Below, piece by piece: positions 1-9,083 of a stretch of DNA of 64,000 bases. The position numbers and the translations under genes were made by a program. Location: assembly GCF_009707325.1 (NCBI RefSeq), contig NZ_CP046103.1, positions 1,723,810 to 1,787,809 of the forward strand. Reading direction: 5' to 3'. The notes beneath the pieces are model-generated. The model was not told where the DNA came from. It did no database searches and saw nothing but the letters and a program-made list of their open reading frames with translations. The DNA is from Pseudomonas sp. IB20. GTDB taxonomy: Bacteria; Pseudomonadota; Gammaproteobacteria; Pseudomonadales; Pseudomonadaceae. Each line of letters starts with the position of its first letter. Positions within the stretch are counted from its first letter, which is position 1.

Positions 1-134
1 CCTGCACCCATAAATACGTTTGAATGCCGATAGCGCGGGTGCCAGACTGGCGTTTTGAAGAGGCGCAATCATACGTGCCGCCTGATCCATGGAAAAGACA
101 CAGATCAGGGTTTTTCAGTTGCCGAGGTGTACCG

Positions 135-527
135 ATGGAAAAGTTGCAGAAAACCGTTGATGAATGGAAGGCGATGCTCGATCCAGAGCAGTACAACGTG
201 TGCCGTCTCAAGGGCACCGAGCGACCTTTCAGCGGTAAGTACAATGGCACCAAGACAGATGGCATATACCACTGCATTTGCTGCAATGAGCCACTGTTCG
301 ACTCCAAGACCAAATTCGATTCCGGCTGCGGCTGGCCGAGCTTCTACGCGCCCATTGCCGGCAGCGCGATGATCGAGATCCGCGACGTCAGCCACGGCAT
401 GATCCGCACCGAAGTCACCTGCGGCAAGTGCGATGCGCACCTGGGTCACGTGTTCCCGGACGGCCCGCCGCCGACGGGCCTGCGTTACTGCATCAACTCG
501 GTGTGCCTGGACCTCGTCCCGCGCTAG
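135..527 (+). CDS. msrB: Peptide-methionine (R)-S-oxide reductase MsrB
   Basis: Reduces methionine-R-sulfoxide in oxidised proteins with thioredoxin as reductant. The 130-residue product has the MsrB fold: zinc-binding CxxC pairs (CICC near residue 47 and CGKC near residue 96), the GCGWPSF motif and the C-terminal RYCINSVCL motif carrying the catalytic cysteine. I chose the ATG at 135 because the protein then starts MEKLQK, at the usual family length. Upstream in-frame ATGs would add a tail with no similarity to the family. It is followed by gpx, ospR and sagS, the order known as PA2827-PA2824 in P. aeruginosa, which supports a role in peroxide defence. High confidence. Confidence 0.95.
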   Translation: MEKLQKTVDEWKAMLDPEQYNVCRLKGTERPFSGKYNGTKTDGIYHCICCNEPLFDSKTKFDSGCGWPSFYAPIAGSAMIEIRDVSHGMIRTEVTCGKCDAHLGHVFPDGPPPTGLRYCINSVCLDLVPR

Positions 528-570
528 GGCAGGCAACACCTACCCACTTGGTAAGCATCATCAATCCGAT

Positions 571-596
571 CAATTAAATTGCGTACAATTGAATTG
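571..596. promoter_or_regulatory. Probable OspR/OhrR-type operator upstream of gpx
   Basis: Two near-identical palindromes, CAATTAAATTG (571-581) and CAATTGAATTG (586-596), lie 15 bp apart just upstream of gpx. The second sits in TACAATTGAATTG, close to the TACAATT-N-AATTGTA operators of the OhrR/OspR branch of MarR regulators. Because ospR is the second gene of this transcript, the site suggests autoregulation. The repeats are seen directly; binding by OspR is inferred. Confidence 0.6.
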
Positions 597-639
597 CCTA
601 CTATCTTTCTGTGTCTTCCCCTTTATTCGAGGCACTGCC

Positions 640-1125
640 ATGAGCGACAACCTGCTGAGCATCCCGTGCACCACCCTCAAGGGTGAGCAAAAGACCTTAG
701 CCGATTTCGCCGGCAAGGCCATTTTGGTGGTCAACACCGCCAGCAAATGTGGCTTCACCCCGCAATACAAAGGTCTTGAACACCTCTGGCAGCAGTACAA
801 GGACCAGGGCCTGGTGGTGCTGGGTTTTCCCTGCAACCAGTTCGGTAAGCAGGAGCCGGGTAACGAAGGCGCGATTTCCGAGTTCTGCGAGTTGAATTTC
901 GGCGTCAGCTTCCCGCTGTTCAAAAAGATCGACGTCAACGGCAGCGAGGCCCACCCGTTGTTCGTGCAGCTTAAAAAACAAGCGCCTGGGTTGCTGGGTT
1001 CCAAAGGTATCAAGTGGAATTTCACCAAGTTCCTGATCGGCCGCGATGGCCAGGTGGTCAAGCGTTTTGCCCCGACCACCAAGCCCCAGGACCTGACCCA
1101 AGAGATTGAAGCCCTGCTCAAATGA
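640..1125 (+). CDS. gpx: Glutathione peroxidase family protein
   Basis: Thiol peroxidase of the GPx family (161 residues), which reduces hydrogen peroxide and organic hydroperoxides using thiols. The sequence shows NTASKCGFTPQY with the peroxidatic cysteine near residue 35, FPCNQFGKQEPG near residue 70 with a second conserved cysteine, and the WNFTKFLI block. It is the cysteine, not the selenocysteine, form. The ATG at 640 gives a normal N terminus (MSDNLLSIPC); longer in-frame starts run back into msrB. Its last four bases overlap the start of ospR (ATGA), so the two are translationally coupled. The paired palindromes at 571-596 probably place it under OspR control. Confidence 0.93.
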   Translation: MSDNLLSIPCTTLKGEQKTLADFAGKAILVVNTASKCGFTPQYKGLEHLWQQYKDQGLVVLGFPCNQFGKQEPGNEGAISEFCELNFGVSFPLFKKIDVNGSEAHPLFVQLKKQAPGLLGSKGIKWNFTKFLIGRDGQVVKRFAPTTKPQDLTQEIEALLK

Positions 1126-1613
1126 TCGACGCCCCCACTGTGTCCCTGGCCTTGGACGATCAGCTGTGTTTCAAGCTTTACGCCGTATCGCGGGCGGTGA
1201 CACGCGCCTACAAACCGATGCTCGAACAGTTGGGCCTGACTTACCCGCAATACGTGGTGATGCTGGTGTTGTGGGAATGGCACGACGCAACCCCGCCGCA
1301 GCCTACGGTCAAGGCGTTGGGGGAGCGGCTGATGCTCGATTCGGGCACGCTGACGCCGCTGCTCAAGCGCCTTGAACAGCTTGCCTGGGTGCGGCGCCAA
1401 CGCAGCGCGCGCGATGAGCGGGAAGTGCACTTGAGCTTGACCCCGGCTGGCGTGCAATTGCGCGACCAAACCCATGGCCTCAAGACCCGGCTGTTGTGCG
1501 ACAGCGGCATCGACCTGAACCAGGCCGATGCCTTGCGCGATGGCCTCGATCAGTTGCTGGCGCAGATCAAAGGCTTGTCGTCTGCGGCACCCACAGATCC
1601 AGCAAAGCCTTGA
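1122..1613 (+). CDS. ospR: MarR-family peroxide-sensing regulator OspR/OhrR
   Basis: A 163-residue MarR-family winged-helix repressor. The N-terminal Cys16 (in DQLCFKLY) is where OhrR/OspR proteins carry the redox-sensing cysteine, and Cys126 could be the resolving partner. The helix-turn-helix and wing lie around residues 60-105 (LGERLMLDSGTLTPLLKRLE). In P. aeruginosa the gene between gpx and sagS is ospR, a thiol-based regulator of oxidative stress, which fits this order exactly. The start overlaps the gpx stop by four bases. The 3' end overlaps the convergent sagS 3' end by 47 bp, so both C termini are encoded on opposite strands of the same DNA. Confidence 0.88.
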   Translation: MIDAPTVSLALDDQLCFKLYAVSRAVTRAYKPMLEQLGLTYPQYVVMLVLWEWHDATPPQPTVKALGERLMLDSGTLTPLLKRLEQLAWVRRQRSARDEREVHLSLTPAGVQLRDQTHGLKTRLLCDSGIDLNQADALRDGLDQLLAQIKGLSSAAPTDPAKP

Positions 1614-3876
1614 GTTCTTCGCGGCGAAACGGCTTGGCCAGGTAATCACTCATTCCGGCGGCCCGGCAACGCTCGCGCTCCTCCGGCAAGGCGTTGGCGG
1701 TCAACGCGACGATAGGCAGGTCCGGCCAGCGCCCGCTGCGACGAATCTGCCGGCTGGCCTCATAGCCGTCCATCACCGGCATATTGCAGTCCATCAACAC
1801 CATGTCGAAGCGCTGTTCCTCGAGGAGCTTGAGCGCTTCGCCACCATGGGCCGCCACAATCACCTCGCACCCCAGCTTGCTGAGCATGCCCTTGGCCACT
1901 AGCTGATTGACCGGGTTGTCCTCCACCAGCAGGATGCACGCCCGGTGTGCGAAGGGCGCGGCTTCCATCTGGAGGGTGTCGAGGATCAGTTGCGCGTCGC
2001 TGCGCAAGTTGCGTTGCAGGATCTGGTACAGCGCGTTGCGACTCAGCGGGCGCGCCTGTTGCTGCAATGGCGCCAGGGCCGCGACTTCTTCGCTGGGCAT
2101 GAAGTTGCCATACGAGGTGACCAGAAGAATCGGCGCGCTGATCGCCGGGCGCAGGCGGAACAGGCACTCCGGGCAATCGGTGATCAGCAGGTCGGGATTT
2201 TGCCCACTCAAGTCATCGTCTTGGGAATAGACACGCGGGGCCAGCCCCCAATGGGGCAGCAAGGTGGTGAGCAATTCCGTCAGGCCGCTGCCGGCGCTGG
2301 TGATGACAATCACTTCACCGGCCAGCGGCGCCTGCCGCGCTGCGGGCAAATGCGTGGGCAGCGGCAGATCGGCACAGAACTGGCTGCCAAAGCCGACTTC
2401 CGAGCTGATGCTCAAGCGGCCTTTCATTGCGTCACACAGGTTGTGCGTCAGCGCCAGCCCCAGTCCCGTGCCGCCAAACTGGCGAGTGATACCCGCGCCC
2501 GCCTGGGTGAACGGTTGGAATATCTTGACCTGCGCTTCCAGGGCAATGCCGATGCCGGTGTCACACACTTCGACTTTCACCCGGCCATCGTGGGCGCTGA
2601 GGCGTACATCCACGCGGCCAAAGCGGGTGAACTTCAAGGCATTGGAGAGCAGGTTGCTGACGATCTGGCGTACCCGTGTCGGGTCGCCAATCACCTGGGC
2701 GGGAAAGAGCGGGTCGATCAGGCAGGTCAACTCGACACTCGGCGCGGCGTTCTGCGACAGCAGGTTGGCGGTGTCTTCTACCAGCGAGCCGAGGTCGAAG
2801 GGAATGTGCTCGAGTTCCAACTGGCCGGCGTCGAATTTCGACAGATCGAGGATGTCGTTGAGCAACTCCACCAACACCTTGCCCGAATCGTGAGCGATGG
2901 ACAGCTGCTGGCGCTGTTCGGCGTTCAGCGTGCTGTCCAGTGACAGCGCGATCATCCCCAGCAAGCCATTGAGCGGCGTGCGAATCTCGTGGCTCATATT
3001 GGCCAAGAACGCAGCTCGCGCCTGGGCCATGCCCAAGGCGGTCAATTTTGCCGCCTCCAGTTCATCGTTGGATTGGCTCAAGCGTTGGTTGCTGGCCTTG
3101 AGTTCTAGGGTGCGCGCAGAGACGATGTCTTCCAGTTGGCCCAAGTATTCGGTGAGGCGGTCTTCGGCGTGGCGGCGTTGCTGGATCTCGGTCTCCATGT
3201 TTTCGAACTGCTGGTTGGCGACGCTGACCAGCACGCCGATTTCATCGTTCTCGTGCCCCGGCGGACAATCCAGATGGGCCTGCTTGCGGGTGCTCAGTGC
3301 CCGGATAACGCGCACCAGCGGTTGGGTCAGCATCACGTAGAACAGGCCTAGCAGGATGCCGGTCAGCAGCAGGCTGCGGGCAAAGCCGTTGAGCAGGGTG
3401 ATCTCGGCACGGTGCAGGAAACGGCTGCCAAAGGCGTAGGTGTCGACGTCCAGGCGCAGCACACCGAGGGAATCGTTGGGCATATGTTTGAGGAACAACC
3501 GGTCTTCGAACTGACGGTTGGCGCCGAATAGAAAGTCGCTGATCGGCCGGTAGGTGCTTTCCTTGCGCGGGCGATCGACATCGGCCAGCACCACGCCATT
3601 GTTGTCGACCAGTTGTGCACGGATGATCGCCGGGGAGTGCAGCAGGCCCAGGGTCAATTCCTGGGCAAGTTCGGCGTCGATGTTGTAGGCAATACGTGAG
3701 GCAGGGTTATGGCTGATTTCGATCAGTGAGCGTATTTCACGGTTGATGGATGCGTCTTCGCTGGCATAATCAATGCCGATTTGGATCAGACTGAGCAAGG
3801 TTCCCAAGACGAAACCGACCAGCACAGTCAATTGAGCTTGTTTATAAGACAAGCGGTGGGCGAACTTGATATCCAT
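1567..3876 (-). CDS. sagS: Hybrid sensor histidine kinase, SagS-like
   Basis: Membrane hybrid kinase of 769 residues. Order: transmembrane helix at about 15-35, periplasmic sensor to about 165, second helix at about 167-186, HAMP at about 188-235, coiled coil, HisKA with phospho-acceptor His296 (NMSHEIRTPLNGL), HATPase (FGGTGLGLAL G-box) and a C-terminal receiver starting near 640 (ILLVEDNPVNQ, phospho-acceptor in LMDCNMPVMDGYE). I chose the ATG at 3876 because it puts the first helix at the N terminus; a longer frame reaches 4020. In P. aeruginosa the kinase after ospR is SagS, which works with HptB and BfiS in the switch to biofilm growth. Identity rests on architecture and gene order. Confidence 0.85.
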   Translation of the reverse strand: MDIKFAHRLSYKQAQLTVLVGFVLGTLLSLIQIGIDYASEDASINREIRSLIEISHNPASRIAYNIDAELAQELTLGLLHSPAIIRAQLVDNNGVVLADVDRPRKESTYRPISDFLFGANRQFEDRLFLKHMPNDSLGVLRLDVDTYAFGSRFLHRAEITLLNGFARSLLLTGILLGLFYVMLTQPLVRVIRALSTRKQAHLDCPPGHENDEIGVLVSVANQQFENMETEIQQRRHAEDRLTEYLGQLEDIVSARTLELKASNQRLSQSNDELEAAKLTALGMAQARAAFLANMSHEIRTPLNGLLGMIALSLDSTLNAEQRQQLSIAHDSGKVLVELLNDILDLSKFDAGQLELEHIPFDLGSLVEDTANLLSQNAAPSVELTCLIDPLFPAQVIGDPTRVRQIVSNLLSNALKFTRFGRVDVRLSAHDGRVKVEVCDTGIGIALEAQVKIFQPFTQAGAGITRQFGGTGLGLALTHNLCDAMKGRLSISSEVGFGSQFCADLPLPTHLPAARQAPLAGEVIVITSAGSGLTELLTTLLPHWGLAPRVYSQDDDLSGQNPDLLITDCPECLFRLRPAISAPILLVTSYGNFMPSEEVAALAPLQQQARPLSRNALYQILQRNLRSDAQLILDTLQMEAAPFAHRACILLVEDNPVNQLVAKGMLSKLGCEVIVAAHGGEALKLLEEQRFDMVLMDCNMPVMDGYEASRQIRRSGRWPDLPIVALTANALPEERERCRAAGMSDYLAKPFRREELKALLDLWVPQTTSL

Positions 3877-4041
3877 CGGGTGTTGAACCACTTTACGTTT
3901 CCCTTCGCCCGGCAAGCATAGCTGAACATCCACAGGCTCTGGCTTGACCGGCATGAATCGTTTTTTTACGCAGCCTTGTGCGGTCTGCCCGCAGGGTTGC
4001 CAATACGCCATCTTTTGCAAGAACTTGCCAGAGGAATAATC

Positions 4042-4932
4042 GTGGATTCTCGATTGAATGCCTTTCTTGAGCGGGCCGATGCAGTACTTGCTCGCTTGGA
4101 ACCGCTGTTACCTGCACCACGCCACGCCATCGACTGGAACCATTGCCTCGCCGCCCGTTGGCAGCGCGAAGGCCGCAGCGGCTTTTTGCTGCCGCTGGAA
4201 GTCAGCCTGGACATGCGTCTGTCCGACCTTATTGGCGTAGACAAGCAACGCGAGCAATTGGCTCGCAACACCCAACAATTTCTCGATGGCCTGCCCGCCA
4301 ACCATGCGCTGCTGTGGGGCTCACGCGGTACCGGCAAATCGTCGATGGTACGCGCACTGCTTGCCCAGCACGCCAAGGCCGGCTTGCGCTTGATTGAAAT
4401 CGAGCGTGATCACTTGGCTGACCTGCCGCGGGTGGTCGAGCAACTGCTCAAGCTGCCGCAGCGGTTCATCCTGTTCTGTGATGACCTGTCTTTCGAGGCC
4501 GGGGAAGGCGATTACCGCGTGCTCAAGAGCGTGCTGGACGGCTCGCTGGAGCAGGCGCCGGAAAACGTGTTGCTGTATGCCACCTCCAACCGTCGTCACC
4601 TGGTGCCGGAAAACCAGAGCGACAACGACAACTGGAAGCGAGTGGATGGCGAGTTGCACCCCAGTGAGGCGGTGGAAGACAAGATCGCCTTGTCCGACCG
4701 TTTTGGCCTGTGGCTGTCGTTTTACCCATTTAGCCAGGAACATTTCCTGAAGGTGGTCGAGCACTGGATCGGCGAACTGGCGAGCAAGTCGGGTTTGCAA
4801 TGGCAGCGCGATGAAGCTCTCGACATTCTTGCCGTGCGTTGGGCCACCGGGCGTGGCAACCGCAACGGCCGTTGCGCGTATCAATTCGCCCGTTACTGGG
4901 TGGGTCTCAAGTTGTTGGAGCGTCAACCATGA
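4042..4932 (+). CDS. DUF815-family P-loop ATPase
   Basis: A 296-residue soluble AAA-like ATPase of the DUF815 family, whose function is not established. It has a Walker A motif GSRGTGKSSM (near residue 95), a Walker B-like FILFCDDLSF (near 140), the sensor-1-like YATSNRRHL, and a basic C-terminal segment with GRGNRNGR. I chose the GTG at 4042 because an excellent GAGGA ribosome site (4031-4035) sits seven bases ahead. The gene starts 165 bp from the divergent sagS and its stop overlaps the start of msrC by four bases (ATGA), so the two are co-translated. A link to methionine repair is only suggested by that coupling. Confidence 0.85.
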   Translation: MDSRLNAFLERADAVLARLEPLLPAPRHAIDWNHCLAARWQREGRSGFLLPLEVSLDMRLSDLIGVDKQREQLARNTQQFLDGLPANHALLWGSRGTGKSSMVRALLAQHAKAGLRLIEIERDHLADLPRVVEQLLKLPQRFILFCDDLSFEAGEGDYRVLKSVLDGSLEQAPENVLLYATSNRRHLVPENQSDNDNWKRVDGELHPSEAVEDKIALSDRFGLWLSFYPFSQEHFLKVVEHWIGELASKSGLQWQRDEALDILAVRWATGRGNRNGRCAYQFARYWVGLKLLERQP

Positions 4933-5411
4933 TCGATTTACAACAGGCCGGCACCGGCCTGGACGGCTATGCCATGTTGTGCGCGCAGTTGGAGTCGCTG
5001 CTGGCCGATGAGCGCGATTTCATTGCCAACAGTGCGCAGTTTTCTGCGTTTCTGTTCAACCAGCTGGACGACCTGAACTGGGCGGGCTTCTACCTCAATC
5101 GTAATGAAGAGCTGGTGCTTGGCCCGTTCCAGGGCCAGATCGCCTGTGTGCGCATTCCGTTCGGGCGTGGGGTGTGCGGGGCTGCAGCGGCATCGCGGCA
5201 AACCCAGCGGGTGGAAGATGTTCACGCATTCCCCGGGCATATCGCCTGTGACAGCGCGTCTAACAGCGAGCTGGTGGTGCCGCTGGTCAAGGACGGCGTG
5301 TTGATCGGCGTGCTGGACCTGGACAGCCCGTCGCTGGCCCGTTTCAGCCTTCAGGACCAGGCGGGTATCGAGCAGTTGGCGGCAATTTTCCTGCGTTTGA
5401 CCGACTGCTGA
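4929..5411 (+). CDS. msrC: Free methionine-R-sulfoxide reductase (GAF domain)
   Basis: A 160-residue single GAF-domain protein that reduces free, not protein-bound, methionine-R-sulfoxide. Three conserved cysteines that do the chemistry in fRMsr enzymes are present: IACVRIPFGRGVCG supplies two and HIACDSASNSE the third. DLDSP near the C terminus is also a family motif. It is coupled to the upstream ATPase by an ATGA overlap. With msrB 4.4 kb away, the region holds repair enzymes for both free and protein-bound R-sulfoxide. The convergent kinase gene ends only 24 bp downstream, with no obvious terminator hairpin between them. Confidence 0.9.
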   Translation: MIDLQQAGTGLDGYAMLCAQLESLLADERDFIANSAQFSAFLFNQLDDLNWAGFYLNRNEELVLGPFQGQIACVRIPFGRGVCGAAAASRQTQRVEDVHAFPGHIACDSASNSELVVPLVKDGVLIGVLDLDSPSLARFSLQDQAGIEQLAAIFLRLTDC

Positions 5412-5435
5412 TGAGTGAGGAGGGGCCAGCCTCGG

Positions 5436-8400
5436 TTAGTGGCTGGCCAGATTATGGAGTTGCACTTGCAGCGTCCTCTCCAGTTCCAGCATGAGTTTTT
5501 CCAGGGACTTCACGTACGCCTCGATCATGGCGCGATCATCGCTGCGGGCACAGGCCTGCTCGAGTGCTTCGCATTGCGCGGCCAGCGGGCCGGCCTGAAC
5601 GATCCGGGCAGCGCCCTTGATCTTGTGGGCTTGCTCAATGATCTGCTCGGGCGAGGCCTGTTGGGCCAGGAGGGCGACCAGTTCCTGGCGGTCCTGACGG
5701 CTGCTGCTTAACAGTTCCTCCAGCAGGCGACGGCTCAATAGCGGATCGCCACCGGTCAACGCGTCCAGGCAGCCCAGGTCCAGCAGCAAGCCCGCAGCTT
5801 GAGGCTTGATCTGCGCCAGTTGCTGCTCCAGTGCCGTGAGGCTGATAGGTTTGAACAGGCAATCGTTCATGCCCGCTTGCGCACAGCGGTGTTTCTCCTC
5901 GGGTTGGGCATTGGCGGTGAAACCGAGAACCACACAAGGCGCCAATTGCTCTCGATGCTCGTATTCACGGATCGAGCGGCTCAACTCGTAGCCATTCATA
6001 ACGGGCATGTTGCAGTCGGCTATCACCAGGTCGAAGCGCTCGTGGCGCCAGGCCTGGAACCCGGCGGCGCCGTGCTGGGCGGCCGTGAACTGATGCCCCA
6101 GGTAACCCAATTGCTGGCACATCAACAGGCGGTTAGCCGGGTGGTCGTCCACTACCAGCACATTGAGGACCGGCGTGGCGGTGGGCGCCTGCGACTTGAG
6201 TTCGTCCACCACCTCGACCGGCTGCAGGCGCGTCATCTTCAGGCTGACATGAACCTGCGTGCCGACCATCGGCACGCTGCTCAGGCTCAGTTGCCCACCC
6301 ATCATCGCGCACAGGCTGCGACAGATCACCAGCCCAAGGCCTGCGCCGCTCCTGGCTAAGTGCCCGGAGTTGTCGGCCTGGGCAAAGGGCTCGAACAGTC
6401 GCAACTGGTCGTCTCGGCTGATGCCGATGCCGGTGTCCTCGACCACCAGTTTCATCTGGATTTCTTGCGGCAGCTCGGTGGCTTGCACTTGTACCTTGAT
6501 TTTCACCTGCCCGCGTTCGGTGAACTTGATGGCGTTGCTGACCAGGTTGGACAGCACCTGCTTGAAGCGCAAGGGGTCGATCAGCACGGCGGTGTCGTCG
6601 AGAACGGGGTCGAACTCAAGTAGTAGGCTGAGGGTTTTCTGGCGGGCCAGGCCATCAAAGACGCGCACCACCGATTCGATCACCTCCCGCAGGTTCACGC
6701 GCTCTGGGGCCAGGCTCAGACGGCCGGACTCGATGCGCGCAATGTCCAGGATGTCGCCGATCAGCTCCAGCAGGTCCTTGGCGGAGTTGTAGGCCACTTC
6801 GATAGCCGGGCGATCGAGGTGGCCCTGGTCGGCGCGCTTGAGGGTCAGCTCCAACATACCGATCACGGCGTTCATCGGCGTGCGGATTTCATGGCTCATG
6901 GTGGCGAGAAAGGTACTTTTGGCGCGATTGGCTTCGTCGGCGCGTTCCTTGGCGGCGCGCAGTTCGTCGAACAGCTGACGCCGCTCACTGATGTCGATCC
7001 AGCCGCCGATGATGCCTTGCACTTCGCCGACCGAGTCGCGATAGGGCAGGATCCAATGGTAGATCGTCAGTTTTTTACCTTGGATATGCAGGGTGCGATC
7101 AAGGATCAACGGGTTGCCTTCGACCACTACCCGTTGGTAGTCGGCGTGGTACTGCGCCGCCTCCGACTCCAGGGCCATGTCCATCTGGACAACACTTTTG
7201 CCGATCACCTCTTCGCGCTTGACGTCGAACACCTGCAGGTAACTGTCATTGCAGGTTTGCAGCAGCCCCTTGCGATCACGCACATAGATCGGGTGCGGCG
7301 TTTCGTTGACCAGTGCGCGCATGAATTCGAACTGGTCGCCGAGGGCGCGCTCGGCCATCTTCCGTTGCTTGATCTGGCGGCGCATGTAGGCGTTCCAGGT
7401 CAGGGAAATCAGCAACAACAGCCCCGTACCGATGATGATTTGTGCGATCAGTTGGTGGTAATTGCGCCAGTAACTGTCGGAGGCAGCGGTGTAACCGCGC
7501 CAGCGACTGTTGATCACGCCCATTTCGTCTGGCGCAATGCTCAATAGCGCCTTGTCCAGGATTGAACTCAGTTCGACGGCGCGGCGCGGCGTTGCCAGGG
7601 CGAATGTCGCGGGCAGGGTGCCGATGCTGGAACTGATCTGCAGCTTGTCCTGGAACACTTGCGAGGACAGGAAGTAGTTGGCGATCACCAGCGAGTTCAC
7701 CGCCCCGTCTACATTCCCCTGGGCCAGCAGTTCTGAGGCCTTGAAGGTGTCACTGACTTGCACCAGGTGAATCAGTGGAAAATCCTCGCGCAAGGTTTTT
7801 TCCAGTGGGTTGCCTTCGGTGATTGCCAGGCGCATGCCTGCCATCTGCTCCAGGTTCGAGGGCGCGTTGGGCTCTTTACGGGTCAGCAGGACGTAGGAGT
7901 TTTCCAGGTAGGGGCGGCTGAAACTGAGCTGGGCTTCTCTTTCGGCACTCGGCGCGATGGCCCCAATGATATCGGCTTTGCCGGAGACGACCTGTTCGAT
8001 CATCGCGTTGACTTCGCGACTGCGCTGGATTTCGAAACGCAAGCCGGTACGCAGTCGGATCAGCTCCAGCAGGTCTGCGGTGATGCCGCGAAAGTTGCCG
8101 TCGGCATCGAAGAACGTCAGGGGCGCGAAGGTCTCGTTTACAACGACGTTCACCACCGGATGCTCTTTCAGCCAACGCTCTTCGCGCTGCGTCAACTGCA
8201 GCTTTTTGTCGGTCAGCAAGATATCGCTGCCGGCGCTCCAGCGCTTGGCGATGCTGTCCCGCTCGTTGATGGGCACGGCGGCCAGCACCGAGTCGACGAT
8301 ACCGAGGAGAATGTGTTGGTCCTGGCGCAACGCAAAGCTGAAACCATAGGCTTCATGTTTGCCGAAGTTGGCCATGCGGATGTTCTTCAGGTAGCCCTTG

Positions 8401-9083
8401 TTAATCATGTAATGGGTAGAAATGGTGTCGCCGAGAAACACATCCGCCTGATCGAAAGCCACCGCATTCAAGGCGTTTTGATACGAGGGATAGGCGCGGA
8501 TTTGTGCTTGCGGGTACATCTTTTCCACTTCGTTGAGCGGCAGGTAGTGGTAGACCAGGCTCAAGCGTAGACCGGCCAGGCCGTCGCTCAAGCTGCGTGT
8601 TTCGCCCTCGCGGGTCACCAGTACAGGCTGATCCACCGCGTACGGCTGCGACAGGATGAGGTTCGAGTTGGCGGCCTCAAAGCCATTGGAGGAGCCCAGC
8701 AAGTCAATTTCGCCCGTTTCCAGGGCATGTATCGACGCCTCTCGCGAGGGGTGGCGCACAACCTTGACCGGCATCGCCAGGGCTTTGGCCAGCAGCCCCG
8801 CGTAATCGGCGGTCAGGCCCTCATAGTCACGGCCGCTGGAGGTGAGATCGAAGGGCGGGTAATCAGGTGCCGAGGTGCCCAGCACCAGCTCGCGTTTGTT
8901 CTGTAGCCACTGACGCTGAGCCTTGTCCAGTTGAAGATCCAGTTGAACGGCACCCGCACGGCTCAATAAGGTGAAGTGTTCCGGGCCGGCTTGAGTGCTC
9001 GCGGGCACAGCAGTGCTGAAGCACACGCCGGCGATTAATATAATTAGATAGTCCTTTATACACCTGGGCATCCGCTTTCTCAC
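5436..9083 (-). CDS. BvgS/RocS1-like phosphorelay sensor kinase
   Basis: Very large (1215-residue) unorthodox sensor kinase. Order: N-terminal signal helix; two tandem periplasmic SBP-type (PBPb/Venus flytrap) domains, about 45-285 and 290-545; one transmembrane helix at about 548-572; a PAS domain with YVRDRKGLL; HisKA (TMSHEIRTPMNAVIGM); HATPase (SGAGLGLVICRSL); receiver (VLVVDDHPANR, ADCNMPVMNGYE); and a C-terminal Hpt domain (AHKIKGAARI). This is the BvgS/EvgS layout, and in Pseudomonas that of RocS1. The GTG at 9083 overlaps the stop of the upstream NarL-type regulator; an ATG four codons later is possible. It is surely the partner of that regulator. The ligand is unknown. Confidence 0.88.
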   Translation of the reverse strand: MRKRMPRCIKDYLIILIAGVCFSTAVPASTQAGPEHFTLLSRAGAVQLDLQLDKAQRQWLQNKRELVLGTSAPDYPPFDLTSSGRDYEGLTADYAGLLAKALAMPVKVVRHPSREASIHALETGEIDLLGSSNGFEAANSNLILSQPYAVDQPVLVTREGETRSLSDGLAGLRLSLVYHYLPLNEVEKMYPQAQIRAYPSYQNALNAVAFDQADVFLGDTISTHYMINKGYLKNIRMANFGKHEAYGFSFALRQDQHILLGIVDSVLAAVPINERDSIAKRWSAGSDILLTDKKLQLTQREERWLKEHPVVNVVVNETFAPLTFFDADGNFRGITADLLELIRLRTGLRFEIQRSREVNAMIEQVVSGKADIIGAIAPSAEREAQLSFSRPYLENSYVLLTRKEPNAPSNLEQMAGMRLAITEGNPLEKTLREDFPLIHLVQVSDTFKASELLAQGNVDGAVNSLVIANYFLSSQVFQDKLQISSSIGTLPATFALATPRRAVELSSILDKALLSIAPDEMGVINSRWRGYTAASDSYWRNYHQLIAQIIIGTGLLLLISLTWNAYMRRQIKQRKMAERALGDQFEFMRALVNETPHPIYVRDRKGLLQTCNDSYLQVFDVKREEVIGKSVVQMDMALESEAAQYHADYQRVVVEGNPLILDRTLHIQGKKLTIYHWILPYRDSVGEVQGIIGGWIDISERRQLFDELRAAKERADEANRAKSTFLATMSHEIRTPMNAVIGMLELTLKRADQGHLDRPAIEVAYNSAKDLLELIGDILDIARIESGRLSLAPERVNLREVIESVVRVFDGLARQKTLSLLLEFDPVLDDTAVLIDPLRFKQVLSNLVSNAIKFTERGQVKIKVQVQATELPQEIQMKLVVEDTGIGISRDDQLRLFEPFAQADNSGHLARSGAGLGLVICRSLCAMMGGQLSLSSVPMVGTQVHVSLKMTRLQPVEVVDELKSQAPTATPVLNVLVVDDHPANRLLMCQQLGYLGHQFTAAQHGAAGFQAWRHERFDLVIADCNMPVMNGYELSRSIREYEHREQLAPCVVLGFTANAQPEEKHRCAQAGMNDCLFKPISLTALEQQLAQIKPQAAGLLLDLGCLDALTGGDPLLSRRLLEELLSSSRQDRQELVALLAQQASPEQIIEQAHKIKGAARIVQAGPLAAQCEALEQACARSDDRAMIEAYVKSLEKLMLELERTLQVQLHNLASH

